The notes below the pieces were generated by a model that saw only the letters and a program-made list of their open reading frames with translations, had not been told where the DNA came from and ran no database searches. 48,205 bases of DNA from JANQTF01 sp036835375 (GTDB lineage Bacteria; Bacteroidota; Bacteroidia; J057). The position numbers were made by a program, and so were the translations under genes. The stretch lies in the NCBI GenBank assembly GCA_036835375.1, contig DAITMB010000025.1, positions 1 through 48,205 of the forward strand, given 5' to 3'. Below, one piece after another: positions 1-8,121 of the stretch (positions are counted from its first letter, which is position 1; each line of letters starts with the position of its first letter).

Positions 1-73
1 GGGATGGGCAGATTCGAACTGCCGGCCCCTCGCCCCCCAGACGAGTACTCTAACCTGGCTGAGCTACATCCCG
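1..73 (-). tRNA. tRNA-Pro (anticodon GGG), 3' end cut by window edge
   Basis: Read on the minus strand, the sequence folds as a cloverleaf. It has an acceptor arm beginning CGGGATG, a D arm GCTC/GAGT, an anticodon stem CTCGT/GCGAG around the seven-base loop CTGGGGG, and a T arm GGCAG-TTCGAAT-CTGCC. The anticodon is GGG, which reads proline codons CCC and CCU. The last paired base, the discriminator and any encoded CCA lie outside the window. The gene sits downstream of the MerR gene on the same strand and may be co-transcribed with it. Confidence 0.93.
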
Positions 74-105
74 TGAAATACGCTTTTTAGAGAGGGGACG
101 CGAAG

Positions 106-492
106 TTATAAAATTTCTCGCAATTCCAACAAAAACGAGCGAACTTTCAGCAAAGTTGCCTTGGTCTGAATCTCTTCTTCGAGCGCCTCCATGTCGTTGT
201 GAAGTCGATCTTTGGCGCCCTTGATCGTGTATTTTTGCTCCTTGAGAAGGTAACGGATTTTTCGGAGGGCCTCAATGTCTTTGGGCGTATAGACGCGATT
301 GCCTTTGCGATTCTTTTTGGGATGAATTTCTCTGAACTCCGTCTCCCAAAAACGAATCAGAGAGGTAGTCAGGTCTAATTCCCTGGCTACCTCTCCGATG
401 GTATAGTATTGTCGCTGAATTTCTTCTTCGCCTGTCACCGTCTGATGCTGTTGATCGTGAAATGATCTTGGATCAAGATGGAAGAATAGCAT
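106..492 (-). CDS. MerR-family transcriptional regulator
   Basis: This is a 128-residue DNA-binding protein. The MerR winged helix-turn-helix begins near residue 30 (YYTIGEVARELDL), continues with the recognition part SLIRFWETEF, and has the wing motif RVYTPKDIEAL. A short helical segment follows, and no sensory cysteines are visible. The protein is almost only a DNA-binding domain, as in the small MerR proteins found beside M23 peptidases in Bacteroidota. The 28 residues before the domain are unusually long. A GTG at about position 438 is an alternative start nearer the domain. It follows the M23 gene by 38 bases on the same strand, so the two are probably one transcript. Its target and effector are unknown. 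Confidence 0.85.
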   Translation of the reverse strand: MLFFHLDPRSFHDQQHQTVTGEEEIQRQYYTIGEVARELDLTTSLIRFWETEFREIHPKKNRKGNRVYTPKDIEALRKIRYLLKEQKYTIKGAKDRLHNDMEALEEEIQTKATLLKVRSFLLELREIL

Positions 493-530
493 GTGGCCAC
501 GACAAAGCGGATCCTGATGTAGGAACTCTA

Positions 531-1481
531 TCAGTCCATTGATTCTGTGTCCATCTTCGCAGCTTCCCGCAGCTTCACATATTCCTCTGGCGTTTGGTCT
601 CCATAGAAATAGTCTATAGGATCAATTTTTTGGCCGTTGCGAATAACTTCATAGTGAAGGTGAGGACCCTTAGATAACCCGGTGCTCCCGGATAGGCCAA
701 TCACTTCGCCACGCTTGACTTTCTGACCTTGCTGTACAGAGATACTGGACAAGTGGGCATACTTGGTAATAAAACCAGAGCCGGTGTGATCAATTTCAAC
801 TTGGTTTCCATATCCGCCGCGACTCAACCCAGTGAGGCGCACCGTGCCATCTCCAGCAGCATACACCTTGGTGCCAAGACTGGCTTGGAGGTCAATGCCG
901 GTGTGCATTTTTCGAATATTATTGATCGGGTGCATCCTCATACCAAAACCTGAGATGACTTCTCCCGGCACTGGCTTGACCGCAGGCACATGACGGAGGT
1001 AATCCTTGTTTTGGTGCATCCGCTCGAAGAGGTATGCATAGCTTTGGTTCTGAATTTCGACTTTGTTGGTGAGCCTTTCCAAGCGTTGTTCAGCCTCGGT
1101 GAGCACAGAAGGTGTACCTGCTTGAGTTACCGCTCCTCCTACACCGCCTCCCCAATGCCCTTCATTGATGGGCTCAGCGTTCATGAGGCTTCTATAAAAA
1201 CGATTGTCTTCTAAGTGGAGCCCATTGACTGCGAGTTCTAGAACTGCAAGGCTGGTATCTAGCTGGCTAATCTTTGCCTGGAGATGCTCGTTTTGCGTCT
1301 TCAGATAAAGGGACTTAGGGTCGTCGTAGAGGAAGAAGTACGCCGCGAGTCCGAGACAAGCCAATAAGCCAGACAATGAGACTTGAGTAAGGATGGTCTT
1401 GAAGGCTGACTTGGCTGTAATTCTTTCTTCTTGGAAGGTGCAGCTCTCTTCGTCGTAATAATACCGTATCCGTTTTGCCAT
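531..1481 (-). CDS. M23-family murein endopeptidase (LytM domain), membrane anchored
   Basis: This predicted zinc peptidase cuts peptide cross-links in the cell wall. The chosen start (MAKRIRYYYDEES) gives 316 residues and matches the usual N-terminus of this Bacteroidota family; a start 42 bases upstream is also open. A short cytoplasmic tail is followed by one membrane helix (about residues 29-52), then a coiled-coil-like region and the LytM domain. Zinc and catalytic residues are all present: H193 and D197 in MHTGID, H243 in KYAHLS, and H274/H276 in GPHLHYE. The enzyme therefore looks active and faces the periplasm. Divergent from alaS and followed by the merR-like gene. Confidence 0.92.
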   Translation of the reverse strand: MAKRIRYYYDEESCTFQEERITAKSAFKTILTQVSLSGLLACLGLAAYFFLYDDPKSLYLKTQNEHLQAKISQLDTSLAVLELAVNGLHLEDNRFYRSLMNAEPINEGHWGGGVGGAVTQAGTPSVLTEAEQRLERLTNKVEIQNQSYAYLFERMHQNKDYLRHVPAVKPVPGEVISGFGMRMHPINNIRKMHTGIDLQASLGTKVYAAGDGTVRLTGLSRGGYGNQVEIDHTGSGFITKYAHLSSISVQQGQKVKRGEVIGLSGSTGLSKGPHLHYEVIRNGQKIDPIDYFYGDQTPEEYVKLREAAKMDTESMD

Positions 1482-1559
1482 ACCGTACAGGAGGTTAGTG
1501 AAGCAAATCCTCTGGAATTTCACAAGGTGGGAGGAAACTCGGAAAAAGTTGGGCGAAAG

Positions 1560-1589
1560 TTGAGCGTCTTAATTTCCTAGCTAATTTTG
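1560..1589 (+). promoter_or_regulatory. Promoter for alaS
   Basis: The -7 box TAATTTTG (1582-1589) is an exact TAnnTTTG match. A TTG -33 core at 1560-1562 lies 19 bases upstream, the preferred Bacteroidota spacing. The predicted start is near 1596, about 80 bases before the alaS ATG. Confidence 0.6.
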
Positions 1590-1595
1590 CTGAAA

Positions 1596-1624
1596 CAAAT
1601 GTAACAAAAAAATCAGGAAACAAA
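1596..1624 (-). promoter_or_regulatory. Promoter for the M23-merR transcript
   Basis: On the minus strand the -7 box TACATTTG (1596-1603) fits the Bacteroidota consensus TAnnTTTG exactly. A TTTG -33 box lies at 1621-1624, 17 bases away. Transcription should start near 1589, leaving a leader of about 108 bases before the M23 start. The -7 box lies directly beside the opposing alaS -7 box. Confidence 0.6.
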
Positions 1625-1674
1625 ACAAATACCAATCCCCATTCTCCCAACCCACTAAATGGCTGAAGAATCAA

Positions 1675-4302
1675 ATGAAATCTTCCCGCGAAATCCGCAA
1701 AACCTTCCTGGACTTCTTTTCTCAAAAACTGCACCAGATCGTCCCTTCTGCGCCTATAGTCGTGCAAAACGACCCTACGCTGATGTTTACCAACGCTGGA
1801 ATGAATCAGTTCAAGGACATCTTTTTGGGGATTAAAGTACCTGTTTTCCAACGTGTTGCCGACACACAGAAATGTTTGAGGGTGTCTGGAAAACACAATG
1901 ATCTCGAAGAGGTGGGCCATGATACCTACCATCACACGATGTTCGAAATGCTCGGTAACTGGTCGTTCGGCAACTACTACAAAGCCGAATCCATTGCTTG
2001 GGCATGGGAACTTTTGGTGGACCATTTCGGGATGGATCCAGAACGACTTTACGCGACAGTCTTCGAAGGGGATCTCCAGGATGGTCTCAGCGCTGACACA
2101 GAAGCCGAGGGCTATTGGCGCCAATTTCTTCCTGAAAATCACATTCTTCGTTGCGGGAAAAAGGATAATTTTTGGGAAATGGGCGAAACAGGCCCTGCTG
2201 GCCCCTGCTCGGAGATCCATGTGGACCTTCGAAGCGAAGCAGAGCGGGCCGCAGTCCCAGGCGAGCAACTCGTGAACCGCGACCATCCACAAGTCGTGGA
2301 AATTTGGAATCTCGTGTTCATCCAGTACGAGCGCAAAACAGACCAAAAGCTCTACGAACTTCCCGATAAGCACGTGGACACGGGCATGGGTTTCGAGCGG
2401 CTTGCGATGGCCTTGCAGAACAAGCGCTCTACCTACGACATTGATCTCTTTGATCCGCTGAGAGGCTATCTGGAGCGTAAAACTGGCATCCAATACGCCG
2501 AAGCCTCGGAAGCACAGCAGGTAGCCATGCGGGTGATCATGGACCACATCCGGGCCATCGTCTTCACCATTGCAGATGGACAAATCCCTTCGAATACCGG
2601 AGCAGGCTATGTCATTCGGCGAATCCTGCGTCGGGCCGCCCGATATGCCTACTCCGCTTTGGAGATCAACGAGCCTTTCATGCACGAACTGGTCGCGCTA
2701 CTAGCCCGGGAATATGATGGCGTGTTTCCAGAAGTCGTTGCCCAGCAGCAGTTTGTGGCCCGAATCATCGAAGAGGAGGAGAAAGGATTTTTGCGAAAAT
2801 TGGAGAGTGGTACCCAGATGTTTGAAGCGCATTTGCAGGAGCATCAGGGAATAAAGGAAATAGATGGGGCCTTCGCTTTCAAAATGTATGATACCTTCGG
2901 ATTTCCCGTGGACCTCACCCAAGTGATGGCGCGCGAACAAGGACTGGAAGTGGACATGGCGGGATTTGGCCAGGCGCTACAAGCCCAAAAGGATCGTTCC
3001 AGAAAGGCCACACAGGTGGCGACTGGCGATTGGACGCTGGTCAATGCGAGCCAGGATCTCCCAATATTTCGAGGCTATGATTTGCTCCAGACTCAAACGG
3101 AGATCCTGCAATTTCGCGTGGTGAAAAGTGCCAACAAAGAAGCCATACAGCTCGTCCTCGCAGAAACCCCATTTTATGCCGAATCTGGCGGCCAAGTCGG
3201 CGATCAAGGGAGCATCACCAATGGCACTGAAACCCTTCAAGTGCTTGATACCCAGCGAGAAAACGAACTGATCTATCACCTCGTGGATCGGCTCCCCCTG
3301 GACCCATCCGGTAGCTGGACTGCCACGGTCAATGGTGCTCGCCGAGGCGACATCAGCGCCAACCACAGCGCAACGCACCTCATGCATGCCGCGCTTCGCC
3401 AGGTGCTCGGCACCCATGTCGAGCAGCGGGGGTCACTCGTGTCAGAAGAACTCCTTCGATTTGATTTCTCTCACTTTGCCAAAGTGACAGAAGAGGAATT
3501 GGCACAGGTCGAAGCGATTGTCAACGAAAAAATCGTAGCTGACATTCCCTTGGTCGAGTACCGGAATTTACCCATTGCCGAGGCCAAAGCGATGGGAGCG
3601 ATGGCCCTGTTTGGAGAGAAATATGGCGATCAAGTGCGCACCGTGGTCTTTGATCCAGCTTACAGTGTGGAACTTTGTGGCGGGACCCATGTGGCAAGGA
3701 GCGCGCACATTCGCCTCTTCACCTTCCAGTCCGAAGGCTCTGTTGCCGCAGGCATTCGACGCGTGGAAGCACGCACAGGCCGCTCAGCCATCACGCATTA
3801 TCAGGCGAAGGAAGCCCAGTTGCAGGAAATCGGTGACTTGTTCAAAGGTTCCAAAGATGTCGTTACTGCGGTCCAAGAGCTTGCGGCCAAAACGCGCGAA
3901 CTGGAAAAGGAACTCCAAAAATTTCAAGCAGAAAGGTTGAATCGACTTCGGGAACAGTTGCTGTTGCAAATGGAGTCTCGGGCAGATCTTCAGGTGCTCT
4001 GTGCAGTGGTGGAAGTGTCTTCCGCCGATGAGCTCAAGCAACTCAGCTTTGACCTCAAGCAGGCAACTAACCAAGCCGTGATTTTCCTGGGAGCAGCAAT
4101 TGACGGGAAGGCAATGCTGAGCCTGATTTTGTCCGATGATTTGGCGAGCCAAAACCGCTTCAACGCCGGGCAGATGATCCGCGAACTGGCTAAGGAAGTA
4201 CAGGGAGGGGGAGGCGGACAGCCATTCTACGCAACTGCTGGCGGCAAAAACCCCGATGGTCTTCCCAAGGCGCTAGCCAAGCTTGACAGCCTGTTGGGAT
4301 AA
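1675..4302 (+). CDS. alaS: Alanine--tRNA ligase
   Basis: This cytoplasmic enzyme charges tRNA-Ala with alanine in an ATP-dependent reaction. The 875-residue length is normal for the bacterial enzyme. The class II catalytic core starts at the N-terminus (REIRKTFLDFF, then PTLMFTNAGMNQFKD). It is followed by the tRNA-recognition region and then the editing domain, whose zinc ligands are visible: H564 and H568 in NHSATH, C668 and H672 in CGGTH. A coiled coil and the C-Ala domain follow, with a glycine-rich GGGGGQP near the end. It has its own promoter at 1560-1589 and ends at a hairpin at 4404-4444. Confidence 0.98.
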   Translation: MKSSREIRKTFLDFFSQKLHQIVPSAPIVVQNDPTLMFTNAGMNQFKDIFLGIKVPVFQRVADTQKCLRVSGKHNDLEEVGHDTYHHTMFEMLGNWSFGNYYKAESIAWAWELLVDHFGMDPERLYATVFEGDLQDGLSADTEAEGYWRQFLPENHILRCGKKDNFWEMGETGPAGPCSEIHVDLRSEAERAAVPGEQLVNRDHPQVVEIWNLVFIQYERKTDQKLYELPDKHVDTGMGFERLAMALQNKRSTYDIDLFDPLRGYLERKTGIQYAEASEAQQVAMRVIMDHIRAIVFTIADGQIPSNTGAGYVIRRILRRAARYAYSALEINEPFMHELVALLAREYDGVFPEVVAQQQFVARIIEEEEKGFLRKLESGTQMFEAHLQEHQGIKEIDGAFAFKMYDTFGFPVDLTQVMAREQGLEVDMAGFGQALQAQKDRSRKATQVATGDWTLVNASQDLPIFRGYDLLQTQTEILQFRVVKSANKEAIQLVLAETPFYAESGGQVGDQGSITNGTETLQVLDTQRENELIYHLVDRLPLDPSGSWTATVNGARRGDISANHSATHLMHAALRQVLGTHVEQRGSLVSEELLRFDFSHFAKVTEEELAQVEAIVNEKIVADIPLVEYRNLPIAEAKAMGAMALFGEKYGDQVRTVVFDPAYSVELCGGTHVARSAHIRLFTFQSEGSVAAGIRRVEARTGRSAITHYQAKEAQLQEIGDLFKGSKDVVTAVQELAAKTRELEKELQKFQAERLNRLREQLLLQMESRADLQVLCAVVEVSSADELKQLSFDLKQATNQAVIFLGAAIDGKAMLSLILSDDLASQNRFNAGQMIRELAKEVQGGGGGQPFYATAGGKNPDGLPKALAKLDSLLG

Positions 4303-4403
4303 TGGAATGATTGGGAGAGAGCTTGGGTAAAAGGTTGTTTTTCACAAATCTATTTGGTCAAAATCTCTCCGTCCCATACCGTGAGAAGATCAAATGAATA
4401 TAG

Positions 4404-4447
4404 CAGCCCATGGGCGCATCACGATAGATGTCGCGCATGGGCTGTTT
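4404..4447 (+). terminator. Hairpin, probable terminator of alaS
   Basis: The arms CAGCCCATG (4404-4412) and CATGGGCTG (4436-4444) are perfectly complementary over nine bases. They are followed by TTTGTTG. The hairpin lies about 100 bases after the alaS stop. The T run is short, so termination may be partial. Confidence 0.5.
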
Positions 4448-4520
4448 GTTGAATATGTCGCGTTTGCATTGCGAATGTCGGTGTCAACGAGGCATGGTTT
4501 TCGTCACCAGCAACCGTCGC

Positions 4521-5405
4521 CTACATCATTTTGAGCCACGCCACCTCTTGAATAGAGAGCTCCCGCCATTTTCCGCGAGGTAGCGCTTTTTTGGTAAGTG
4601 GGCCAAGCATGGTGCGGTCGAGGGCCGTGACCTCATAGCCAAGGTGCTCAAACATGCGTCGTACGATTCGGTTGCGCCCAATGTGGATCTCGAGTCCGAC
4701 TACGTCTTTACGTCCTTCCATGACGTAGTCAATGGCATCTACCTTGGCGGGTCCATCTTCTAGCTGAATGCCTTCGACGAGTTTGTCCAAGTCCTCCTCT
4801 GTCAAGGGCTTGTCGAGGGTCGCCTTATATACTTTGCGCACCTCCTGAGAAGGATGAGTCAATTTTTCGGCGAGCTTACCATCATTGGTGAGAAGCAGAA
4901 GGCCCGTGGTGTTGCGGTCGAGGCGTCCCACCGGAAACACGCGCTCCTTCGTGGCTCGCTCAATGGTGTCGAGCACAATGCGGCGACCCCTGTCGTCGGA
5001 GGTCGTGGTGATCATGTTTTTGGGCTTATTGAGCAAAATGTACACATTTCGCTGCGGATTGAGGACTTGCCCTTTGTGCGAGACAACATCTTTGCCCGGA
5101 GTCACTTGGAATCCCATTTCCTTGACGACCGTGCCATTCACCGTGATGAGTCCCTGCAAAATCAGCTCGTCGGCTTCGCGCCGCGAACACACCCCTGCCT
5201 TGGCGATGTATCGATTGAGGCGAATGGGGTCACGGCCCTTTCCCAAGATCACAGGTGCCTTGGCTTTCTCTTCACGAATGCGCTCCTTCTTCTCCCTCAG
5301 ATCCGCTGACTGCTTCTTCGAAATCTTGTGTGGCCGCTTCTTCTGCTCCTTCTCGGGCTGCTGCACCTCTTTCCAAAAGGGGTTCTTCTTCTCCGGTTTT
5401 TTCAT
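4521..5405 (-). CDS. RsuA/RluB-family rRNA pseudouridine synthase
   Basis: The protein isomerises a uridine in ribosomal RNA to pseudouridine. The 294 residues contain a lysine/glutamate-rich N-terminal tail of about 55 residues and an S4 RNA-binding domain (IRLNRYIAKAGVCSRREADEL, about 61-110). The catalytic domain carries the family motif GRLDRNTTGLLLLTNDG, whose aspartate is the catalytic residue. It is probably RluB-like (23S rRNA), but RsuA- and RluB-type enzymes cannot be separated by eye. The first ATG lies 134 bases inside scpB. No other ATG exists before the S4 domain, so either the overlap is real or a rare start codon is used. Co-transcribed with scpB. Confidence 0.92.
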   Translation of the reverse strand: MKKPEKKNPFWKEVQQPEKEQKKRPHKISKKQSADLREKKERIREEKAKAPVILGKGRDPIRLNRYIAKAGVCSRREADELILQGLITVNGTVVKEMGFQVTPGKDVVSHKGQVLNPQRNVYILLNKPKNMITTTSDDRGRRIVLDTIERATKERVFPVGRLDRNTTGLLLLTNDGKLAEKLTHPSQEVRKVYKATLDKPLTEEDLDKLVEGIQLEDGPAKVDAIDYVMEGRKDVVGLEIHIGRNRIVRRMFEHLGYEVTALDRTMLGPLTKKALPRGKWRELSIQEVAWLKMM

Positions 5406-6036
5406 TGTCTAGTGACTGAGGCCGTCGGAATTGATCCATCTGATCTTCTTCCAAATCGGCAAATTCTTTCAATTTTGGCAAATCGGAGAGGTCAGCTATG
5501 CCGAAGTACTCCATAAAAAAAGGACTGGTACCATACAGCAGCGGCCTTCCCGGTGCATCAGCTCTGCCAACAATGCTGATGAGGTTTTTTTCCAAGAGCT
5601 TTTGCGTAGCGTAGTCGCAGTTTACGCCTCGAATAAATTCGACTTCCGTCTTGGTAATCGGTTGACGGTAGGCAATGATGGCGAGGGTCTCCAGGGCTGA
5701 TCGAGTGAGCTTGCGCTGGTGCTTGTTGACGACCGCCTTGCGGAGGTAAGGGTAGTAGATGCGCTTGGTGTAGAATTGATAGCCACCAGCGACTTTTTTG
5801 ATTTCAAAAGGATAGCGAAGATCCTGATATTTTTTTTCTAATTCCACCAAAGCGGCTTCAATCTCCTCCTGAGTCGGGCCAGATGTCTGGAGGTCTTGGG
5901 ATGCATCCGCGCCATTGGTATCGGCATGTGCCTCGGAATCACCTTCGCGCAGCACTTGCTGCAAAAAATTTACCTGCACCGGCTGTTCCGATACAAATAT
6001 AATAGCTTCGATGATTTGGCTCAGTGAAGGCTGCAT
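5272..6036 (-). CDS. scpB: Segregation and condensation protein B
   Basis: ScpB is the winged-helix kleisin partner in the SMC-ScpA-ScpB condensin complex, which organises and segregates the chromosome. The 254 residues start with the typical IIEAIIFVSEQPV. The second winged helix contains LTRSALETLAIIAYRQPITK and YGTSPFFMEYFGI, which are hallmarks of the family. There is a polar insertion near residues 33-55 and an acidic tail of about 50 residues. The tail overlaps the downstream pseudouridine synthase gene in another frame. scpA is not in this window. The pairing of scpB with an RluB-type gene is common across bacteria. Confidence 0.94.
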   Translation of the reverse strand: MQPSLSQIIEAIIFVSEQPVQVNFLQQVLREGDSEAHADTNGADASQDLQTSGPTQEEIEAALVELEKKYQDLRYPFEIKKVAGGYQFYTKRIYYPYLRKAVVNKHQRKLTRSALETLAIIAYRQPITKTEVEFIRGVNCDYATQKLLEKNLISIVGRADAPGRPLLYGTSPFFMEYFGIADLSDLPKLKEFADLEEDQMDQFRRPQSLDNEKTGEEEPLLERGAAAREGAEEAATQDFEEAVSGSEGEEGAHS

Positions 6037-6116
6037 GAGACAGAGGGAAAAATTGAGCGGCTAAGGCGATCAAGCGAAGCGTGATTTCGCTCGCAAAAAC
6101 AACTTCAGCGCTGGGG

Positions 6117-6124
6117 CAAATCTA
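6117..6124 (-). promoter_or_regulatory. Possible -7 box for scpB
   Basis: TAGATTTG on the minus strand matches TAnnTTTG exactly. It lies 81 bases before the scpB start and immediately after the terminator of the upstream gene. No good -33 box is seen, because the terminator stem occupies that position. Confidence 0.35.
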
Positions 6125-6135
6125 CATTAAAACAA

Positions 6136-6168
6136 GAACTGTCTCTGAAGATCTTTCAGAGACAGTTC
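6136..6168 (-). terminator. Rho-independent terminator of the DUF1573 gene
   Basis: A perfect inverted repeat, GAACTGTCTCTGAA / TTCAGAGACAGTTC, gives a 14-bp stem with a short loop. On the minus strand it is followed by TTGTTTTAATG. It lies 40 bases after the stop of the DUF1573 gene and insulates scpB from it. Confidence 0.8.
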
Positions 6169-6207
6169 AACTCAGGACTTCGAGGAAGTCAACTGGGGAG
6201 ATTTACA

Positions 6208-6675
6208 TTACTTCTTGATGACATTGCCTTTCAAAGAAAGCATTTCTCTTTGTGCAGCCACATTGTAGGTCACTGTCACAGACTTATTGAAGACACCTTC
6301 GGCAGCAGCGTTGTATTGTGCCTGCACGATTCCTTCTTCGCCTGGCGCGATCGCTTCTTTGGTATATTCTGTGGCGGTACATCCACAGCTAGCCTTCACG
6401 GCAGTGATGATCAAAGGCTGATCTCCTGTGTTTTTCACTTTAAACGTGTGAGTAACAGGCACTCCTTGAGTGATTTCGCCGAAATCATGCACTTTGCTTT
6501 CCCATGTGGCCTCAGTCAGCGAAGCAGCATCGGGAGCGGCGGCCATCGGTGCTTCAGCGCCCACGGTCATTGCTGCTGGGGATTCTGAGGTGGTTTCTGT
6601 TGTGGCAGCCTTCTCTTGGCAAGCCATTAATCCGGTGGCGACTACGCCCATCATTAAAACTCTGCGAATCATCAT
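6208..6675 (-). CDS. DUF1573-domain lipoprotein
   Basis: This is a probable outer-membrane or periplasmic lipoprotein of unknown function, about 155 residues. The start at MMIRRVLMMG gives a clean lipoprotein signal with lipobox GLMAC. A start 39 bases upstream would lie before the predicted transcription start near 6709, so it was not chosen. After a Thr/Ala/Pro-rich linker comes one immunoglobulin-like DUF1573 domain with the hallmarks HDFGEITQG, HTFKVKNTGDQPL and ASCGCT. Such domains are abundant in Bacteroidota, often in many copies per genome. The gene has its own -7 box and a strong terminator, so it is monocistronic. Confidence 0.88.
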   Translation of the reverse strand: MMIRRVLMMGVVATGLMACQEKAATTETTSESPAAMTVGAEAPMAAAPDAASLTEATWESKVHDFGEITQGVPVTHTFKVKNTGDQPLIITAVKASCGCTATEYTKEAIAPGEEGIVQAQYNAAAEGVFNKSVTVTYNVAAQREMLSLKGNVIKK

Positions 6676-6715
6676 GATCAAAGTTGGTTTTTGGATGAAA
6701 TTCAAAAAACGCACA

Positions 6716-6723
6716 CAAAGGTA
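6716..6723 (-). promoter_or_regulatory. -7 box for the DUF1573 lipoprotein gene
   Basis: TACCTTTG on the minus strand matches TAnnTTTG exactly. The expected transcription start is near 6709, giving a leader of about 34 bases before the chosen start codon. The -33 box is poor. Confidence 0.45.
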
Positions 6724-7089
6724 GTGATTGTTCTGGAAATGCGACTCTCCCTCTGGACTTTACCCGACTTGCTCTTGAGCTAGGTTTGACTTTCAAATTT
6801 CCTCCAGAAGAACTGCATTAGAAGGAAATTGTCGGAAAATCTGGAGGAACTAGCTGTCATTACAACTTCTAACAGGTAAACACAGCAAATAGGCCGCTCT
6901 TTGGACGAACATGATTACGGCACATGAATAGCTGCGTTGCATAGATGCTGAAAACGACATCAGAAAGAACTAAAATAGAAGCTGAACAAATGTATAACTA
7001 ATCTTTTCGTTTTGCAACTAAGGGATTAGTTAATTGGAAATTTATTTTAAAAATTCACCTGGCTACATACCAATCCCGCATCGAGAGCC

Positions 7090-7188
7090 GTTCTAACGCC
7101 TGCAAGCAAGCACTTACATCAACATTTCGAGTTTGTTGAGTCTGGTGTTACGATCCGCCTCCCGATTCGCCATCGGGAGGTTTTTTTT
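7090..7188 (+). ncRNA. Candidate small RNA (3' part), unclassified
   Basis: No plus-strand gene precedes the strong terminator at 7158, so a separate transcript must end there. Upstream of it, TAACGCC (7094-7100) can pair with GGTGTTA (7144-7150, one G-U pair). That stem encloses the hairpin CAACA/TGTTG (7120-7138). The 5' end is not fixed: a TTTG at 7011-7014 with a weak TAATTGG at 7031 could be a promoter, giving about 150 nucleotides. I could not match it to 6S RNA, SRP RNA, tmRNA or RNase P RNA. Confidence 0.45.
7158..7188 (+). terminator. Strong rho-independent terminator without an upstream gene
   Basis: A perfect nine-base stem, CCTCCCGAT / ATCGGGAGG, with a five-base loop is followed by eight T residues (7181-7188). 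It works only for plus-strand transcription. The nearest plus-strand gene upstream, alaS, ends 2.9 kb away beyond minus-strand genes. Confidence 0.88.
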
Positions 7189-7331
7189 GCATTGGATTGA
7201 ACCCTTCGTGCGGAGAATTGGCAGGAATGATCAGCAGGAAAAGAATACAGCGAAGGAGAAAATTCGGGAACTTGTCGATTCATATCACCCCATCTATCCC
7301 TTTTGTTTTTCTGTTCAAAAGTGCTTCACCG

Positions 7332-8012
7332 ATGAAAACCTATGTTCGCTTCCTTGCCTTTGCCTGCCTGATGTTCAGCTTTTCGCTTTCCGCCCAAAAC
7401 AAACGCCGCACAACCGAGAGCGATCGCCTGTATCTGGAAGGTGGACCAAGCCTCGTGTGGATGCATGGAAATCCAGCATTGACCTTCCAAGACCAGACCA
7501 ATGACATCCATCTTGGGCTAGGCTGGACGCGGATCTTCTATGGACCATTGTACGTGCACACGGGCTTGTATGCTTCCAGAAAAGGCAACCGGCAGTTGAT
7601 CAATTGGTCTGACGACCAGGGAAATACCTTCAACCTGACTGACGTGAGATTTCGGCAGGACTATCTGGTGGTCCCCCTGCTGCTGCGAGTAGAATTGGGT
7701 GACAGGATTCGCTTCTATGGCGAAGCAGGTCCCTATGGCGGCGCGCTCCTCCAAGCTGTAGAGGAGCCAAGGGTAGAGATGGGAGCGCTACCTTCGAAAA
7801 CGACCACTTCAAACTATTTGCGTGTGGATGCCGGCGCTGCCCTGGGTGCAGGGATCCAAATGACCTTCATGGACAACTTCTGCGTGACGCTGGGAGGCCG
7901 TTACAGCCACGGGCTGCTCAGCATTGTCAAAAAGCAGTCGACGAACGACCCTTCGGTACTCAACGCGGCCCTCGACCTACGACTTGGGGTAGGATTTTGG
8001 CTACCGCAATAG
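7332..8012 (+). CDS. Outer-membrane beta-barrel protein (porin-like)
   Basis: The 226-residue protein begins with a signal peptide (MKTYVRFLAFACLMFSFSLSAQ), and the ATG at 7332 was chosen because of it. The mature part has alternating aromatic and polar strands: YLEGGPSLVWMHG, DIHLGLGWTRIFYG, YLVVPLLLRVELG, RFYGEAGPYGGALL and FCVTLGGRYSHGL. It ends LGVGFWLPQ, a typical last strand. This is the OmpA/OMP_b-brl-like eight-stranded barrel common in Bacteroidota, where the PorT family is also found. The specific function is unknown. It stands alone between an orphan terminator and a hairpin. Confidence 0.82.
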   Translation: MKTYVRFLAFACLMFSFSLSAQNKRRTTESDRLYLEGGPSLVWMHGNPALTFQDQTNDIHLGLGWTRIFYGPLYVHTGLYASRKGNRQLINWSDDQGNTFNLTDVRFRQDYLVVPLLLRVELGDRIRFYGEAGPYGGALLQAVEEPRVEMGALPSKTTTSNYLRVDAGAALGAGIQMTFMDNFCVTLGGRYSHGLLSIVKKQSTNDPSVLNAALDLRLGVGFWLPQ

Positions 8013-8018
8013 CACAAC

Positions 8019-8044
8019 CCCCTGCTGCCTGCGGGTAGCAGGGG
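8019..8044 (+). terminator. Hairpin after the barrel-protein gene
   Basis: CCCCTGCT (8019-8026) pairs perfectly with AGCAGGGG (8037-8044), starting seven bases after the stop codon. There is no T run, so it may be a weak terminator or protect the mRNA 3' end. Confidence 0.4.
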
Positions 8045-8121
8045 CGCGAATTAATCGACCAGATCACTATGTTTGCAGGTGGCCTCTGTCAACCAAAGGG
8101 CGGGCCTCGCACTCAAGCGCT

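Larger units (their letters stand above)
6676..7331. other. 656-base non-coding stretch between the DUF1573 gene and the barrel-protein gene
   Basis: It holds the minus-strand -7 box of the DUF1573 gene (6716-6723) and a candidate small RNA ending at a strong terminator (7158-7188). The part from 6730 to 7040 is A+T-rich and shows no supported gene. Short frames crossing 7133-7331 were rejected, because the barrel protein's signal peptide begins at 7332. Confidence 0.6.

Noticed and set aside
1495..2685. 396-codon minus-strand frame opposite alaS
   Set aside because: It is entirely antisense to a canonical alaS and shows no family motif; long antisense frames are expected in G+C-balanced coding DNA.
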